Assembly (NCBI GenBank): GCA_014529385.2
Contig: CM043960.1
Location: 120,155,043-120,219,042 of the forward strand
Reading direction: 5' to 3'
Source: Adiantum capillus-veneris
Lineage: Eukaryota; Streptophyta; Polypodiopsida; Polypodiales; Pteridaceae
Length of the DNA stretch: 64,000 nucleotides
Both the position numbers and the translations under genes were made by a program. This document shows positions 10,150 to 21,127 of this stretch, piece after piece. Each line of letters starts with the position of its first letter. Position 1 is the first letter of the stretch. Under the pieces are notes generated by a model that saw nothing but the letters and a program-made list of their open reading frames with translations, searched no databases and was not told where the DNA came from.

Positions 10150-12203
10150 TTATGCCAGTCGTGTGACTTCAAACCAGTAAGCTTCCCTTCTTTAGTGAAA
10201 CATGTTCGGAGCGAGTGCATTATGCCAGCGGACATCCACACGGATTGAATGATCTCTTTTACTTTGTGTTCTTGGCCTGTTGTCAAAATCCATGGTGCTT
10301 TAGGGAGTTTTATCGATCCATTGGGTGCTGTCTGCGGCCAATATTGCTCCATATGATCCACATTTCTAAGGTCAAATTTGGCCCCCAAAGTACCTTTTTT
10401 TTCTGATGAGATGGTCCCACAGTAGATTACCCACATTCTTGAATATGTGCATTGGATCGAGCAAGTGATTGATCATGAGTCTGGGCCAATATGGTAACTC
10501 GTACCATAGAGAGAGTCTCTTTATCCTTGGGGGCAAACCATCATCACACATCTCCTTTACTCTAACCATGCTCAAGCAGACATCCTCGGTGGATCTCTTC
10601 CCAGAAAAACATCGTGTAACTCCTGATTCTCTCAAAGATGCGCTCGATGACCTTTGTAGATTTTCTTCTTCAGTGAGGGCGCCCACCGTGCATTAAGTCT
10701 AGGTCCACCTGTGACACATGCTTTGTATCTGCTTATTTGAAGCCATGCATGTATACACATGACAATAGATAAGCTTGAGAAAAACCAAGGTTTATAGTGT
10801 TTAAGTTTGAGTATATATCACCTGCGCATTTTGTTAGTCCGGGATAGTCATGCATGGTCCACATTAGAATGCCTCTGATCAAAGCATTGTGTCGACCTGT
10901 GTGTCGGCTCATATACACCACTTCTATGCCAATCCACAATTGTTGTAGCTCTTCCAATAGTGGACGAGGATACACATCCATATTCGTCACTTTATACCAC
11001 CCCAGCATAATCAAGCGTAGAAACAGGTGCCCCTTCTTGGTAGTCAACCACGGGGAAATGTTGTAGTTGAGGATGACAACTGGCCATACACTGTATGATT
11101 TTGACCTTAGACCAAATGAATTTATGCCATCCATAGCCAGGCCGATGCGCAAATTTTGAGCTTCCCTGACAAAATCAGGCCATGTGTCGTCTATATGTTT
11201 CTAGGATGCACAATCTGCAGGAATCCGTAGCACACCATCCGAAGATCTATTCTCCTTGTGCCATGATGCTAGGGTGGCCATGGACTTACATGTGAAGAAA
11301 TGCGTGATGTGAGGCAGAGTAGTAGAGAAAAGTGTCAGAAAACCTTTTGTGGAATTTTTTGTCCGTGGAGATCTACTCGATATCTTTCGGAATCACATTG
11401 CGGACACTTCTCCATGTCTATGTATTCCCCTCTGAAAAGAATGCAGTCGTTAGGACAAGCATGGAATCGAATTGTAATCCATCCCCAAGTTTTGCAAGAT
11501 CTTTCATGCTTCCTCTTTGGAATCTGGCATCACATTATCAATTGGCAGTATGTGCTCTTTGAACAATCTACATAGCAAAAAAAATACGGTACACTTGTGT
11601 ATGTAATCTATCCGATCATTATACATCTATACTATTTTATTGAAGTAAACACATTGTAATAGACCACCTGAAAAGCGTTGTCATGCTAGTGTCACTCCAT
11701 CAAAACTTTGCCTGCATGTTGAGAAGAATCAAGAGCGCCTTCAATCTTGACACACGTGCTCCACCATACAATGGCGTATCGGCTTCACTTTTCATGTCAT
11801 CAGAAATAAGCCTTTCTGAATCCATGATCATCTCGATCATTCATCGATCTCGGGGTCAAAACATAGCCTTGTTGGGACGGTGGTCTGCATGATCACCCTC
11901 TGAGCTATTAGAGGCTGCATCTTGTGCCCTCATGTATGCTGCTTGATCAAAGCGCCTCCGAACATGTCTATTCGGTTGCAAGATTGCTGCATGTTGGTCA
12001 GCGTCATCAGAGTCCGACGTGTTGTAATTGGCAACAACTTGATCTATAACATATGGGTCAAACTCACCAAATTTGCAAACGTGTTGCAAAGAAACGCGTC
12101 TTGTCCGTCGCACAGTATGTTTGCATTGATTACACGGACATAAGATCCTTGTTGAGAGATAGGTGTTTTGAATGGACGGCCCCACATTGTCGTCACTACT
12201 CAT
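10150..12203 (-). pseudogene. CACTA TNP2-type transposase (TNPD-like), decayed
   Basis: In order along the minus strand: an N-terminal transposase-associated domain with RILCPCNQCKHTVRR (start ATG at 12203), an acidic linker, ISDDMKSEADTPLYGG, the conserved HACPNDCILFRGEY and KCPQC zinc-type segment, then RIGLAMDGINSFG, SYSVWPVVILNYNISPWL, HNALIRGILMWTMHDYPGL, and WYELPYWPRLMINHLLDPMH. These are the hallmarks of the Transposase_21 (TNP2) family that cuts CACTA ends. The coding region is broken by numerous stops and frameshifts and by probable introns, so it cannot make protein. It is read in the same direction as the downstream second gene, as in other plant CACTA elements. Confidence 0.8.
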
Positions 12204-12253
12204 AATGAATGTAAAAACCTTATAACCTGAACATAAATTTATTTGACATCTTG

Positions 12254-12277
12254 TCTTCTTCTTCTTCTTCTTCTTCT

Positions 12278-12361
<84 letters not shown>
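12254..12361 (+). repeat. (TTC)n followed by (CT)n microsatellite
   Basis: Eight or nine TTC/CTT units pass into an almost uninterrupted CT run of about 75 bp, replacing the expected 5' end of the CACTA element. Confidence 0.95.
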
Positions 12362-12363
<2 letters not shown>

Positions 12364-12720
12364 GATCACATTGTAAACTACCTCACATTCTCTAGTCATG
12401 TCCAATCCCCGCACACCTCTGTGTAGAGGTGCACAGAGATCACAACCACCGGGTTATAATCACGTCTTTATTGGTCAATGATTATATTTGTGGGTACAAT
12501 AAATCTACACACCCACGTCTACATGACAATGCATGTAGTGGAAAAACCCCTTTGCCTCTTCTTTAGCTGTAGCAATTCATAGCAGTTTAACATCTCTTCA
12601 CAGCAACTCCTTGTTAGAGTGACATGTCCTAAAAACTCTAATAGGTTAGTACAGATAGCATGTATATGATTAAACCAAGTGAGCGCATCCGTGGAGAGGA
12701 AGAGAGAGATCACTATTGTC
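12362..12720. other. Unassigned sequence between microsatellites
   Basis: Nothing recognised. A TGTAGTG string at 12534-12540 recalls an inverted CACTA end but is not accompanied by subterminal repeats. Confidence 0.35.
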
Positions 12721-13200
12721 CTAACTCTAAATTTAAACCGTAATCGTGAAGGTACACTAGATCTAACCTTAAATCTAACCTAGATCAAGCCTAATCTTAA
12801 ATCTAACCTATATCTAATCTAATCTTAAATCTAACATAAACCTAAATCTAATCTAAGCTTAAGTCTAACCTAATCTTAAATCTTACCATAACCTTAAATA
12901 TAACATATTTACCTAAATCTAATCTAATCTTAAATCTAACATAAATCTAACCTAAACCTAAATGTGATCTAGCTTAATCTCAAAATCTAACCTAAATCAA
13001 ATTTAAATGTAATCTAACTTAAATCTTAACCTAATCTTAAGTCTAACCTATTCTTAAATCTAACATAAACCTAAATTTAATATAATCTTAAATATAACAT
13101 AATCTTAAGTCTAAGATAATCTTAAATCTAACTTAAATGTAGTCTAGCCTAATTTGAAATCTAACTGAAATCTAGCCTAACCTAAATCTTAATATAATAT
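12721..13200. repeat. CTAA-rich degenerate minisatellite (telomere-like)
   Basis: About 480 bp consist of variants of TCTAACC, CCTAAATCTAA and CTTAAATCTAACCTAA, with irregular period of about 6-12 bp. It resembles the plant telomere repeat CCCTAAA only loosely. No run of perfect CCCTAAA is present. Confidence 0.75.
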
Positions 13201-13235
13201 TTCATTTCATATTTTCTCTATTTTTTTTATTTATC

Positions 13236-13346
13236 TCTCTCTCTCTTTGTTTTCTCCCCTTATCTCTCTCTCGCTCTCTCTTTGCTTTCTCCCTCTCTCT
13301 CCCTCTCTCTCCCTCTCTCTCTCTCTCTTCTCTTTGTTTTCTCCTC

Positions 13347-13415
<69 letters not shown>

Positions 13416-13491
13416 ATATATCTCTCTCTCATTCTCTCTCTTTTTTTTCTTTGGAAAGCATCCTTATATTACATTCTCATTCTCTCTCTAT

Positions 13492-13563
<72 letters not shown>
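13236..13563 (+). repeat. Compound (CT)n microsatellite abutting an LTR
   Basis: Three long CT runs separated by short C/T/G interruptions and a 60-bp non-repeat stretch near 13440-13490. Frames through it encode only Ser-Leu repeats and are not genes. Its right end merges with the first bases of the gypsy 5' LTR. Confidence 0.95.
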
Positions 13564-13567
<4 letters not shown>

Positions 13568-13937
13568 TAATCAATAGCTAATTATCCTAAATGATTTTCT
13601 CATGTTAAACTGATCATTTAATATGGGGAAGTGCCAGGGGAGAAAAAGCTAGAATATTGGTTAAGCTAGCAGACCGGCCACAGTAGGGATCCAAAGGAGG
13701 GAAAATAGGGATCCAAAGGGGGGGGCATCTGCAAAAGAGCCATGTGCAACAATGGGCTAAAAATACCCTAAGGTTCAGCCCATTAAGACTTCCAAAATGC
13801 TAAGGTTCCAAAATTCAAAGGTTGTGTCCAAAGGTCAACCCTAGGGGAAATTGGATGCTTTGTGTGTGACCAAAAAGTCTTTTCAAATCCCTACATAGGA
13901 GGGGGCGAGCCTTGGGAGTAGGGGATGAGATAGAAAG

Positions 13938-13970
<33 letters not shown>

Positions 13971-15160
13971 CTCCCTTTACACAAAGGGAATTAGGGACAC
14001 ATGTCAGCTCCCTAGCCCAGATGCCCACAAGGTGTGCCCAATTCCTATTGGATGGCCTTGGAGGTGGACCAATGAGAATTAGGCTAGAGTAAATCTAGTT
14101 TAATTAATTTAAAAACACTTAATAAAAGAACCAATGAGAATTAAGTCCCCTAGATGACTATTGGACAGTCTCCCAAGGGGTCCAATGAGCATTCAGCAGC
14201 CCAATGGCTTGCCTGATTCCTATTGGCCAGGAGGCAAAGGGGTCCAATGAGAGTCTAGTTTAATTATTAAATTACCTAAAGCTCTCACAAAAGGGGAAAG
14301 GGGGACACATGTCAGAAGGCTATCACTTATGCTGCTTAATTATCATTGGCTTGACTTGGGGAGGTCCAATGAGGGTAGAGCAAGAGCAAATAGAAAGAGG
14401 GCTTGCCCAAGAGAGAGAGGGGGCTGATTTTTGCAAGGCATTATCACACACACACTCACACACAGTCTATGTTTGAAGCAAAGAAGACTATCTCTTCCCA
14501 AGCTTTAATGGAGAGCTCATCTCCTACTCCAAGCTTGTGAGATAGAAGCTTACATCGACACACTCTTGGCATGTGGATGCAAATCCAACCAAGAGCCAAG
14601 CTTCAATGCATGCTCATCTCATCTACCAAGCTAATTACTAAGCTAAGCTATGCTAATATGAGTGATTATGTGAATTGATGTACATCTTTCTCGTAAGATA
14701 CTCCTTCTTCCTCTCAATCTACTCTCATACCATGCTAGCTCTCACCATCTTCGAAGGTGTGTGAGGTCTTGGGTCTGAGAACGGGGATAATTGATGTTGT
14801 GTTTGCTAAGTGTTTTGCTTAGTGCATGAATCTTTCATCTTCATTGCACTAGCTAATCTTGAAGGAACACAAAGAATTGTATTGTACAATGTCTCTCTTG
14901 ATGGGAGAAACCATTTAATACAAAGCCTTTTGGAGGGGGGACCGGCTCCATGAAAATCCGGTCCTCAACTGTTGTCAATAGCTTAATTTCTCTCTCTTTT
15001 GAAAGTATTTTTGATGCTATCTAACTAGGTGTTATCCTTTTTGTTGCTCTCTCCACCCAAGCACTCTTGTAATTCTCATTAGGAATCTATTCTAATGAAA
15101 TGCCCACTATGTTTATGCTAATTTCCGCTACACACAAGTTTTAGGCCATTAAATGTTACA
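13560..15160 (+). repeat. 5' LTR of the chromovirus-type element
   Basis: Matches the 3' LTR from TCATAATAATCAAT to the end ATTAAATGTTACA. The leading TG is TC here, merged with the CT repeat. It contains a (CA)n tract (about 13939-13968) and short phrases such as CCTATTGG repeated several times. Confidence 0.9.
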
Positions 15161-15161
15161 T

Positions 15162-15173
15162 TGGTATCAGAGC
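15162..15173 (+). promoter_or_regulatory. Primer binding site, initiator tRNA-Met type
   Basis: TGGTATCAGAGC lies one base after the 5' LTR end. It is the complement of the 3' end of plant initiator tRNA-Met and is the standard minus-strand primer site of chromoviruses and many copia elements. Confidence 0.95.
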
Positions 15174-15577
15174 ACAAGGTTTCTCTTTTCTTGCTCAAGA
15201 AGGGAGGTCCTCAAGCTAGCTATAAACGGTTGGTATTATTAATTTCCTATGAGTAAGTAGAATAGGGATTTTTCAGCCTTGAAATGCGCCTGCCTTTGTT
15301 CAGTTAACGGGGCATCACCGTCGAGAGCTATGGTCTTAATAGTGGAGTCCTACGGGGCTTGCCTACGGCTTAACCACTATTGAGCTATTAGAAGCTTGAC
15401 AGGAGCCGGTGCTGTTTTGGTGTTGAAAGACCCTCTCTTCTATTCCTTGCAATTAATGGTATTCGAGCCGCGGGTACAGTAGCTTGAGTGCTTTTTCTAA
15501 AGGGGTAAAGAGGAGTAGCAACTAGAGCTTGAAGTACCAAAGTACACCTAAAAAGTTTACACCTAAAAGTTGTTAGA

Positions 15578-17160
15578 ATGGCTGACAATAGTAAAGAGAG
15601 TGAAATTAATGTTGATAACTTTGATTTTGCTAATGAGCAAGCTACTAATGATGCTTCGATGCTTGTTAACTATCTTGTTTCTAGGCTTCAACAAGCCATG
15701 GGCAATCCATCTCTCCAAAGTGAAGTGCAACGGCAGCTTCGTGCTCACGAGATTCTCCAAGCTCATCACCATGACGAGAGAACACCTAGGAAGCCTCCTT
15801 GTGAGACTCCCAAAAGAGGTCTCTCTCCGATTCGGGAAGAAGAAGAGAATCCATACGAAGGGCTCAAGAATTTACTTCTTGATGATGCATCTCCTTCCCA
15901 AAGGAGAACTCAAGAGCCTCCATCGAAGGAACGATAAATAAGTGAGTCTCCCGCCACCTCGGCGGAGATGGCTCCACGAAGACGGTGGGTTAAACGCTCT
16001 CCATCACCACCAAAGCGGAGACGACCATCACACTCTTCTCCACGCCATAATTCAAAGAGGGATGATAAAAAGCAAAAGAAGAAAAAGGAGAGAAAGAGGA
16101 CACCCTCTTCTCCATCTTCTTCATCCTCTTCCTCTTATGAAAGTGATGGTGAAGACAACGAAGATCAAGACAAGAAAAAGGCAAGAAAGAGGTCACCCTC
16201 TTCTCCACCTTCTTCAAATTCTTCACCTTCTAAAGAAAGTGATGGTGCAACCTTTGAACCATCAAAAAGAAGAGGCCATAGGAAATCCTATGCCGCATGG
16301 AAGAGGTCGTCCAAGTTGAAGAAATTCAAAGAGGGAGGGAAGAGCATCTCTTTCCTTACCTATGATGGTACCTTTGGTGCTACGGACAAAGTCTTGGCCT
16401 TTATCCAACAATTTGATGCGGCGTTTGGAGATGAGGGCTTCACGGAGTCCTCTAAGCTACACCATGTAGCTATGCACTTTCAAAAGTTCGCCAGACAATG
16501 GTGGTCTAGCCTACGGGCCAATGGTGTAGCTCCACGAACATGGAAAGCTTTAAGAGCTTCCATTATGAAGTAGTTTTTGGCCACCGATGCCAAAGACAAA
16601 GTACTCACCGAATGGCGAAGCTTGAAGCTCTCTCCCTATGAATCCATCCACAAATATGTAGACAAGTTTTGGGACCTACAACTCAAAGCCACTGTCTTCA
16701 AAAAGTTGGATTTTGGAGAGCAAAAATAGAAATTTTGTGCGGTCTTAACCAAAGCAATGGCGGAGTATGTCAACTCCCAAAGGCCACGCACCATATCGGT
16801 GGTAACACGTCATACTATGGTGGCCTCTCAAATCAATTTCTAAACAGGGGCTTAGAGGAATTCTAAGCCCCTTGAAAACAAGGGTTTGAATGAGCCTAAG
16901 GGGAAGGACAATGTCCAAAAGTCTCCTAAGGGCAAGTCCAACAAAGCTAAGGAGAAGGGAATTTATAAAGGAAAAAATAAACTCTCTCCTTAAGAGCTTG
17001 AGCATTATCGCAAGGGTAACTGGTGTTTCAAGTGCGGCGAACAAGGGCATGCGTACGGGCTTGCCCCAAAGAACAATGCCATGATCCTCCTAGAGCTACC
17101 TTGGTCGAAATCCAAGAGGAGGAAACTCACACAAAGGATCTCCTCTATGCCATGCTTGGG
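15578..17160 (+). pseudogene. gag of the chromovirus-type element
   Basis: The leader frame starts MADNSKESEINVDNFDF (start at 15578, first ATG after the PBS with a long frame). A Ser/Arg/Lys-rich low-complexity segment (RRRWVKRSPSPPKRRR, then SSPSSSSSSS) follows, and then the retroviral-type gag core LTYDGTFGATDKVLAFIQQF, ARQWWSSLRA and LSPYESIHKYVDKF. A zinc knuckle WCFKCGEQGHAYG near 17020 keeps C-x2-C-x4-H but lacks the last Cys. Stops occur at 15937, 16573, in the segment after it and elsewhere. Gag normally packages the element RNA, but this copy cannot. Confidence 0.85.
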
Positions 17161-17184
17161 GAAATGTAAGAGAACATGATTCTT

Positions 17185-17655
17185 TTATTTCTCTTTGACC
17201 CTGGTTCTACTCATAATTTTTATCTATAGAGTTGGCCACCAAGATAGGCATACAAGCCTACGAGATGGGAGATGTCCTACCGCAGACGGTGCTTTCAAGG
17301 GGCAGAAGCTTTAGTCACTCCCTTAATCAAGAAATTGAGGCTCCATGTCCAAAGCTATGTGGACAAAGAGGACTTGCTTTATCTCTCCTCTCAAGCATGA
17401 GGATGTAATCCTAGGGGCACCATGCATGGCTGCCAATGTTAAATTTCCTGAAAGAAGAATCTCCTTTAAGTTCAGGAAAAAGATATGTATATAGATGCTA
17501 AGGAAATGGGTAACACAATACCCATTGTACATACACAAGCTTTCAACAAGTCAATGAATCTCCTTTAAGTTCAGGAAAAAGATATGTATATAGATGCTAA
17601 GGAAATGGGTAACACAATACCCATTGTACATACACAAGCTTTCAACAAGTCAATA
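17185..17655 (+). pseudogene. Aspartic protease remnant with a 98-bp internal duplication
   Basis: LFDPGSTHNF near 17191-17220 corresponds to the D-S/T-G catalytic loop of retropepsins (Pro replaces Ser/Thr). HEDVILGAPCMAA near 17400 matches the later DVILGMPWL-type strand. Stops lie between them. Directly after, GAATCTCCTTTAAGTTCAGG (17458) starts a 98-bp block repeated perfectly at 17556-17653. Confidence 0.75.
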
Positions 17656-17859
17656 AAGAGCTCTATTTCCGTGTATATGATTTTTGTTAAAGATTCTCAA
17701 AATGAACCTAATGCTTTAGCAAAAGAAAATATACACAATCAAAAGGAATTAGAGTTATCCAATTTTCTCAAGGGGTTTCAAGATGTCTTTATTGACGACA
17801 TCCCTTGTGAGCTACCTCCTAAATGAGGCAATGATGACCATGCAATTGAACTTCTTATA

Positions 17860-18600
17860 GGAAGTTCACCGCCTAATAAACCTCCTTATACAGTTTCTCA
17901 AGCTCAGCAAGAGGAGATTTATGCGGCAAGTGCATGAGTTAGTTGACAAGGGCATGGTTAGGCCTAGCTCATCTCCATTTTGTTCTCCTGTGCTACTAGT
18001 GCAAAAGAAAGACGGCACATATCGTATGTGTGTCAACTATAGAGCACTAAATAGGATCACTATCAAGAATAGGTTTCTCGTTCCACAGGTAGAAGACCTA
18101 TTTGATAAGCTACAAGGGTCCACCTACTTCAGTAGGATTGATCTAAAAAGTGGCTATCATCAAATAAGGGTAGTTGATCAAAACATTGTAAAGATCACAT
18201 TTCGCACTACGTTTGGTTCTTTATGAATACATTGTCATGCCTTTTGGCTTGATCAATGCACCAGCCACATTTAACCGCTCGATGGAGATGCTGTTTAGGC
18301 CTCATCGAACCTTCACTGGAGTGCTCTTTGATGATATTATCATCTACTCTAATTCATTAGACGAATACAAGTAATATTTCAAGTTTTAAGAGAGAATAAA
18401 CTTTATGTTAATCGAAAGAAAAGTGAATTTTTCTTGCAAGAGATTCAGTATTTAGGTCACATTATCTCTCAAGATGGCATCCAAATGGATCCATCAAAGT
18501 TAGAGGTAATAAAGGGATGGCCTAAACCAGGGAATCTTCATGAGTTAAGAAGCTTTATAGGTATGTGTGCATTAAAAAAAACGTTTGATACACATGGTCT
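17860..18600 (+). pseudogene. Reverse transcriptase of the chromovirus-type element
   Basis: Motifs in order: LVDKGMVRPSSSPFCSPVLL, VQKKDGTYRMCVNYRALN, STYFSRIDLKSGYHQIR, VMPFGLINAPATF and VLFDDIIIYS (catalytic F-x-DD-type box; gypsy elements usually have Y/F-x-DD), then QYLGHIISQDGI in the thumb. The first frame breaks after TTFGSL and again near the active site, so at least two frameshifts separate motifs. The connection segment after GMCA is shortened compared with complete gypsy elements. Confidence 0.9.
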
Positions 18601-18639
18601 GCCAAGGAAAACAATGCTTTCAAAAATCTTAAAGAAAAG

Positions 18640-19045
18640 CTTATCTCTCAACCTGTGCTTACATTACCGGATCTCTCAAAACCATTTGAGGTCCAATGTG
18701 ATGCTTGTGGTTATTGCCTTGGAGCTGTTTTGCTTTAAGAAGGGAACTCCATAGGCTATGAAAGTTGAAGGCTCAACCCTGTTGAGCAAGCTTTAGGTAT
18801 ATATGAAAAGGAACTCCTCGCAGTTCTACATGCCTTAGACTCATGGAAGCACTATTTATTAGGGACTCCTTTTATTCTGCGAACGGACCACCAAAGTCTT
18901 AAGTACTTCATGACGCAGACCAAGCTCTCTGACAAACAAATGAGGTGGGTAAATTTTCTTTCACAATTTCCTTTTCATATTGCTCACATTGCTGGCAAGC
19001 ATAATCAAGTAACTCATGCACTCTCAAGATGGCCGAGAGTGAATG
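18640..19045 (+). pseudogene. RNase H of the chromovirus-type element
   Basis: Frame-shifted segments encode the LPDLSKPFEVQCDACGYCLG catalytic-Asp strand, EKELLAVLHALDSWKHYLLG, TDHQSLKYFMTQ and GKHNQVTHALSRWP, in the standard gypsy RNase H order. In the last motif the usual Asp of the NxxADALSR box is changed (THALSR). Stops near 18760 and 18796 interrupt the frame. Confidence 0.85.
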
Positions 19046-19149
19046 CGGTTTCCATAGCAACTCACAATGATCTATCTTCTATGATAGTTGAGTTTTCTAT
19101 TGATCCCGATTTTAGAGATGTGATTTCAGCCCTTGCACTAGGGAAGAAA

Positions 19150-20108
19150 GAGGAACCATTTACTTTACAAGATGGTTATCTTCTCTATGGCAATAGATTA
19201 TGTGTTACTAGCTCACTGCGTGAGAAAGTAATGTATGAATCTCATTCTCCTCCTTATGCAGGACATAGAGGGATGCAGTCTACCCTAAAGGGCATTGAAA
19301 TATATTTCTATTGGCTTACCATGAAAGCAAACATACAAGAGTATGTTTCTAAATGTGTGGCATGACAAAAGACAAAGTTTGATAGAGGGAAGCAACTTGG
19401 ATTGCTTCAACCTTTGCCAATCCCTAATTCACCATGGGAAAGCATATCCATGGATTTTATCTTTGGATTGCCTAAGTCTATCCATGGGAATAGGGGAATA
19501 TGGACGATAGTAGACAGGTTCAGTAAACAAGCGAGCATTTTATACCTGTCAAAAAGACTATCAAAGCCCATCAAATGGCAACCCTCTTCATTTCACTTAT
19601 CTTCAAGTACCATGGCTTGCCAATGTCCACAGTGCCGGATAGAGATCCTAGAATGACCAGTAATTTCTGGAAGGATCTCTTTGAGAATTTAGGAACAAGG
19701 TTAAACTTCTGTTCGGCCTATCACTCGCAAACGGATGGCCAAAGTGAAATAGCTAACCTAACAATTCTCGACCTACTAAAAGCCTATGTAACGGAAGTAG
19801 ATCAAAGATCCCAATGGGAGAAGTACTTACCCTTAGTGGAGTATGCGTACAATAACACTGTACATACTTCCACGGTAAAAGCACCTTTTGAGGTAATTGA
19901 TGAAAGATCAAACAGTCCCTTGCTACTTAAGGTACACGGGAAGATCTTCGTTGGAGATGAGTATAGCCAAGACCTACAAGAATCTTTCCAAAATATCAAG
20001 GATGCTATCTCTATCTCGCAGAAGCAAAGGCAAAAGGTTGCTGCTAACAAGCACAGAAGAGCCCAAGTCTTTAAAGAAAATGATTGGGTCTTATTAAAAT
20101 TTCCCTAG
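19150..20108 (+). pseudogene. Integrase of the chromovirus-type element
   Basis: The zinc-binding region is recognisable (ESHSPPYAGHRGMQSTL with HH, then EYVSKCVA, with the following Cys pair lost at a stop). The core follows: [14 protein letters not shown] (first Asp), [26 protein letters not shown] (second Asp), and FCSAYHSQTDGQSEIANLTI (Glu). After it come AYNNTVHTSTVKAPFEVI and the KQRQKVAANKHRR linker. Frameshifts near 19560 and a stop after KFP break it. Confidence 0.88.
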
Positions 20109-20611
20109 GCTCGATTAAGGCACACGATGGCAAGAATCCCATGGGACACCAAAAGTACTATGCTAAGCTAGTAAAAAGGTACTATGGTCCCCTCCAGATT
20201 CTTAGGCCAATCAATGAGATGGCCTATCAACTCAAGTTTCCCAACCATTGGCTCATACACAATGCTTTCCATGTGAGCCTACTAAAGCCTTACAAAGGAG
20301 AGCCACCTCAAGAACCAACTATTGAAGACCCACCGGAGATCGAGGACCAAGAAGAGGTGCTGCAGCCAGAGTCCATTCTCCCACATGAATACAAGGTACT
20401 AAGAGGTGGTAAGACTATCCGAAGATATCTTATTAAGTTCAAGAATTATCCTTTTGAATATGCTAGATGGATGCAAGGCATACAATTAAAGTATAACCTA
20501 AACCTACTATGGAAGATGATAGGACTAATGTGCAGACATGCTTGTTTTAGCCTCAGGCTCTCAAGCGCCAAATGGACTGGTCATCCATTGTGGAATGATG
20601 TCGTAGCGTAA
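20109..20611 (+). pseudogene. Integrase C-terminus with chromodomain-like tail
   Basis: The segment has KLVKRYYGPLQILRPINEMA and NAFHVSLLKPYKG, the gypsy integrase C-terminal (GPY/F) module, and then HEYKVLRGGKTIRRYLIKFK plus NYPFEYARWM, which matches the chromodomain pattern (three beta strands then W). Chromodomains steer integration to marked chromatin in chromoviruses. The usual WE after the strand is WM and the final helix is replaced by unrelated residues, so the domain is probably non-functional. Confidence 0.75.
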
Positions 20612-20693
20612 GATAGGGATCCTCTACCCGCTAAAAAAGGCCAATAACTATGCTTTATCTTCTCTACCCCATAGTCGAAGGAAGACTATGATT

Positions 20694-20708
20694 TCAAGAG
20701 AGAGGTAA
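20694..20708 (+). promoter_or_regulatory. Polypurine tract
   Basis: AAGAGAGAGGTAA immediately precedes the 3' LTR start TGTCATAA and is the plus-strand primer site. Confidence 0.85.
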
Positions 20709-21088
20709 TGTCATAATAATCAATATCTAATTCTCCTAAATGATTTTCTCATGTTAAACTGATCATTTAATATGGGGAAGTTCCAGGGGAGAAAAAGCTA
20801 GAATACAATTGGTTAAGCTAGCAGACCGGCCACAGTAGGGATTCAAAGGAGGGAAAATAGGGATCGAAAGGGGGGTCCATCTGTAAAAGATCCATGTGAA
20901 ACAATGGGCTTAAAAGACCCTAAGGTTCAGCCCATTAAGACTTCCAAAATGCTAAGGTTCCAAAATTCAAAGGTTGTGTCCAAAGGTCAAACATTGGGGG
21001 AACTGGATGCTTTGTGTGTGTCCCAAAAGTCTTTGGCAATCCCTACATAGGAGGGGGCGAGCCTTGCAAGTAGGGGATGAGAGAGAAA

Positions 21089-21127
<39 letters not shown>

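Larger units (their letters stand above)
8923..12250 (-). mobile_element. En/Spm (CACTA) DNA transposon, minus strand, 5' end not found
   Basis: Seen in sequence: a terminus reading AACTACAATGCGTTTTTT (CACTACAA-like with the first C changed), subterminal copies of GTCGCTAT/AGCGACG, a decayed TNP2-type transposase and a second transposase-like coding region, all on the minus strand. Established: CACTA elements end in CACTA and carry short subterminal repeats bound by their transposase. The left edge here is the element's 3' end. The 5' end beyond the first transposase exon is lost or replaced by (TTC)n(CT)n, and no matching TIR or 3-bp target duplication is visible. A related 3' half lies at 62.84-64.0 kb. 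Confidence 0.75.

Noticed and set aside
12528-12540. CACTACATGCATTG (minus strand) as the missing 5' end of the CACTA element
   Set aside because: Only seven bases match the other end, no subterminal GTCGCTAT repeats lie next to it, and the flanking 3 bp do not match those at 8920-8922.
12721-13200. True telomere
   Set aside because: No perfect CCCTAAA runs, irregular period, and it is flanked by transposons on both sides.
13247-13581. Open frames of about 100 codons across the CT microsatellites (also at 22350, 25159, 28055-28360, 36947, 48129)
   Set aside because: They encode only Ser-Leu or Arg-Glu dipeptide repeats and exist in every frame of a CT repeat.
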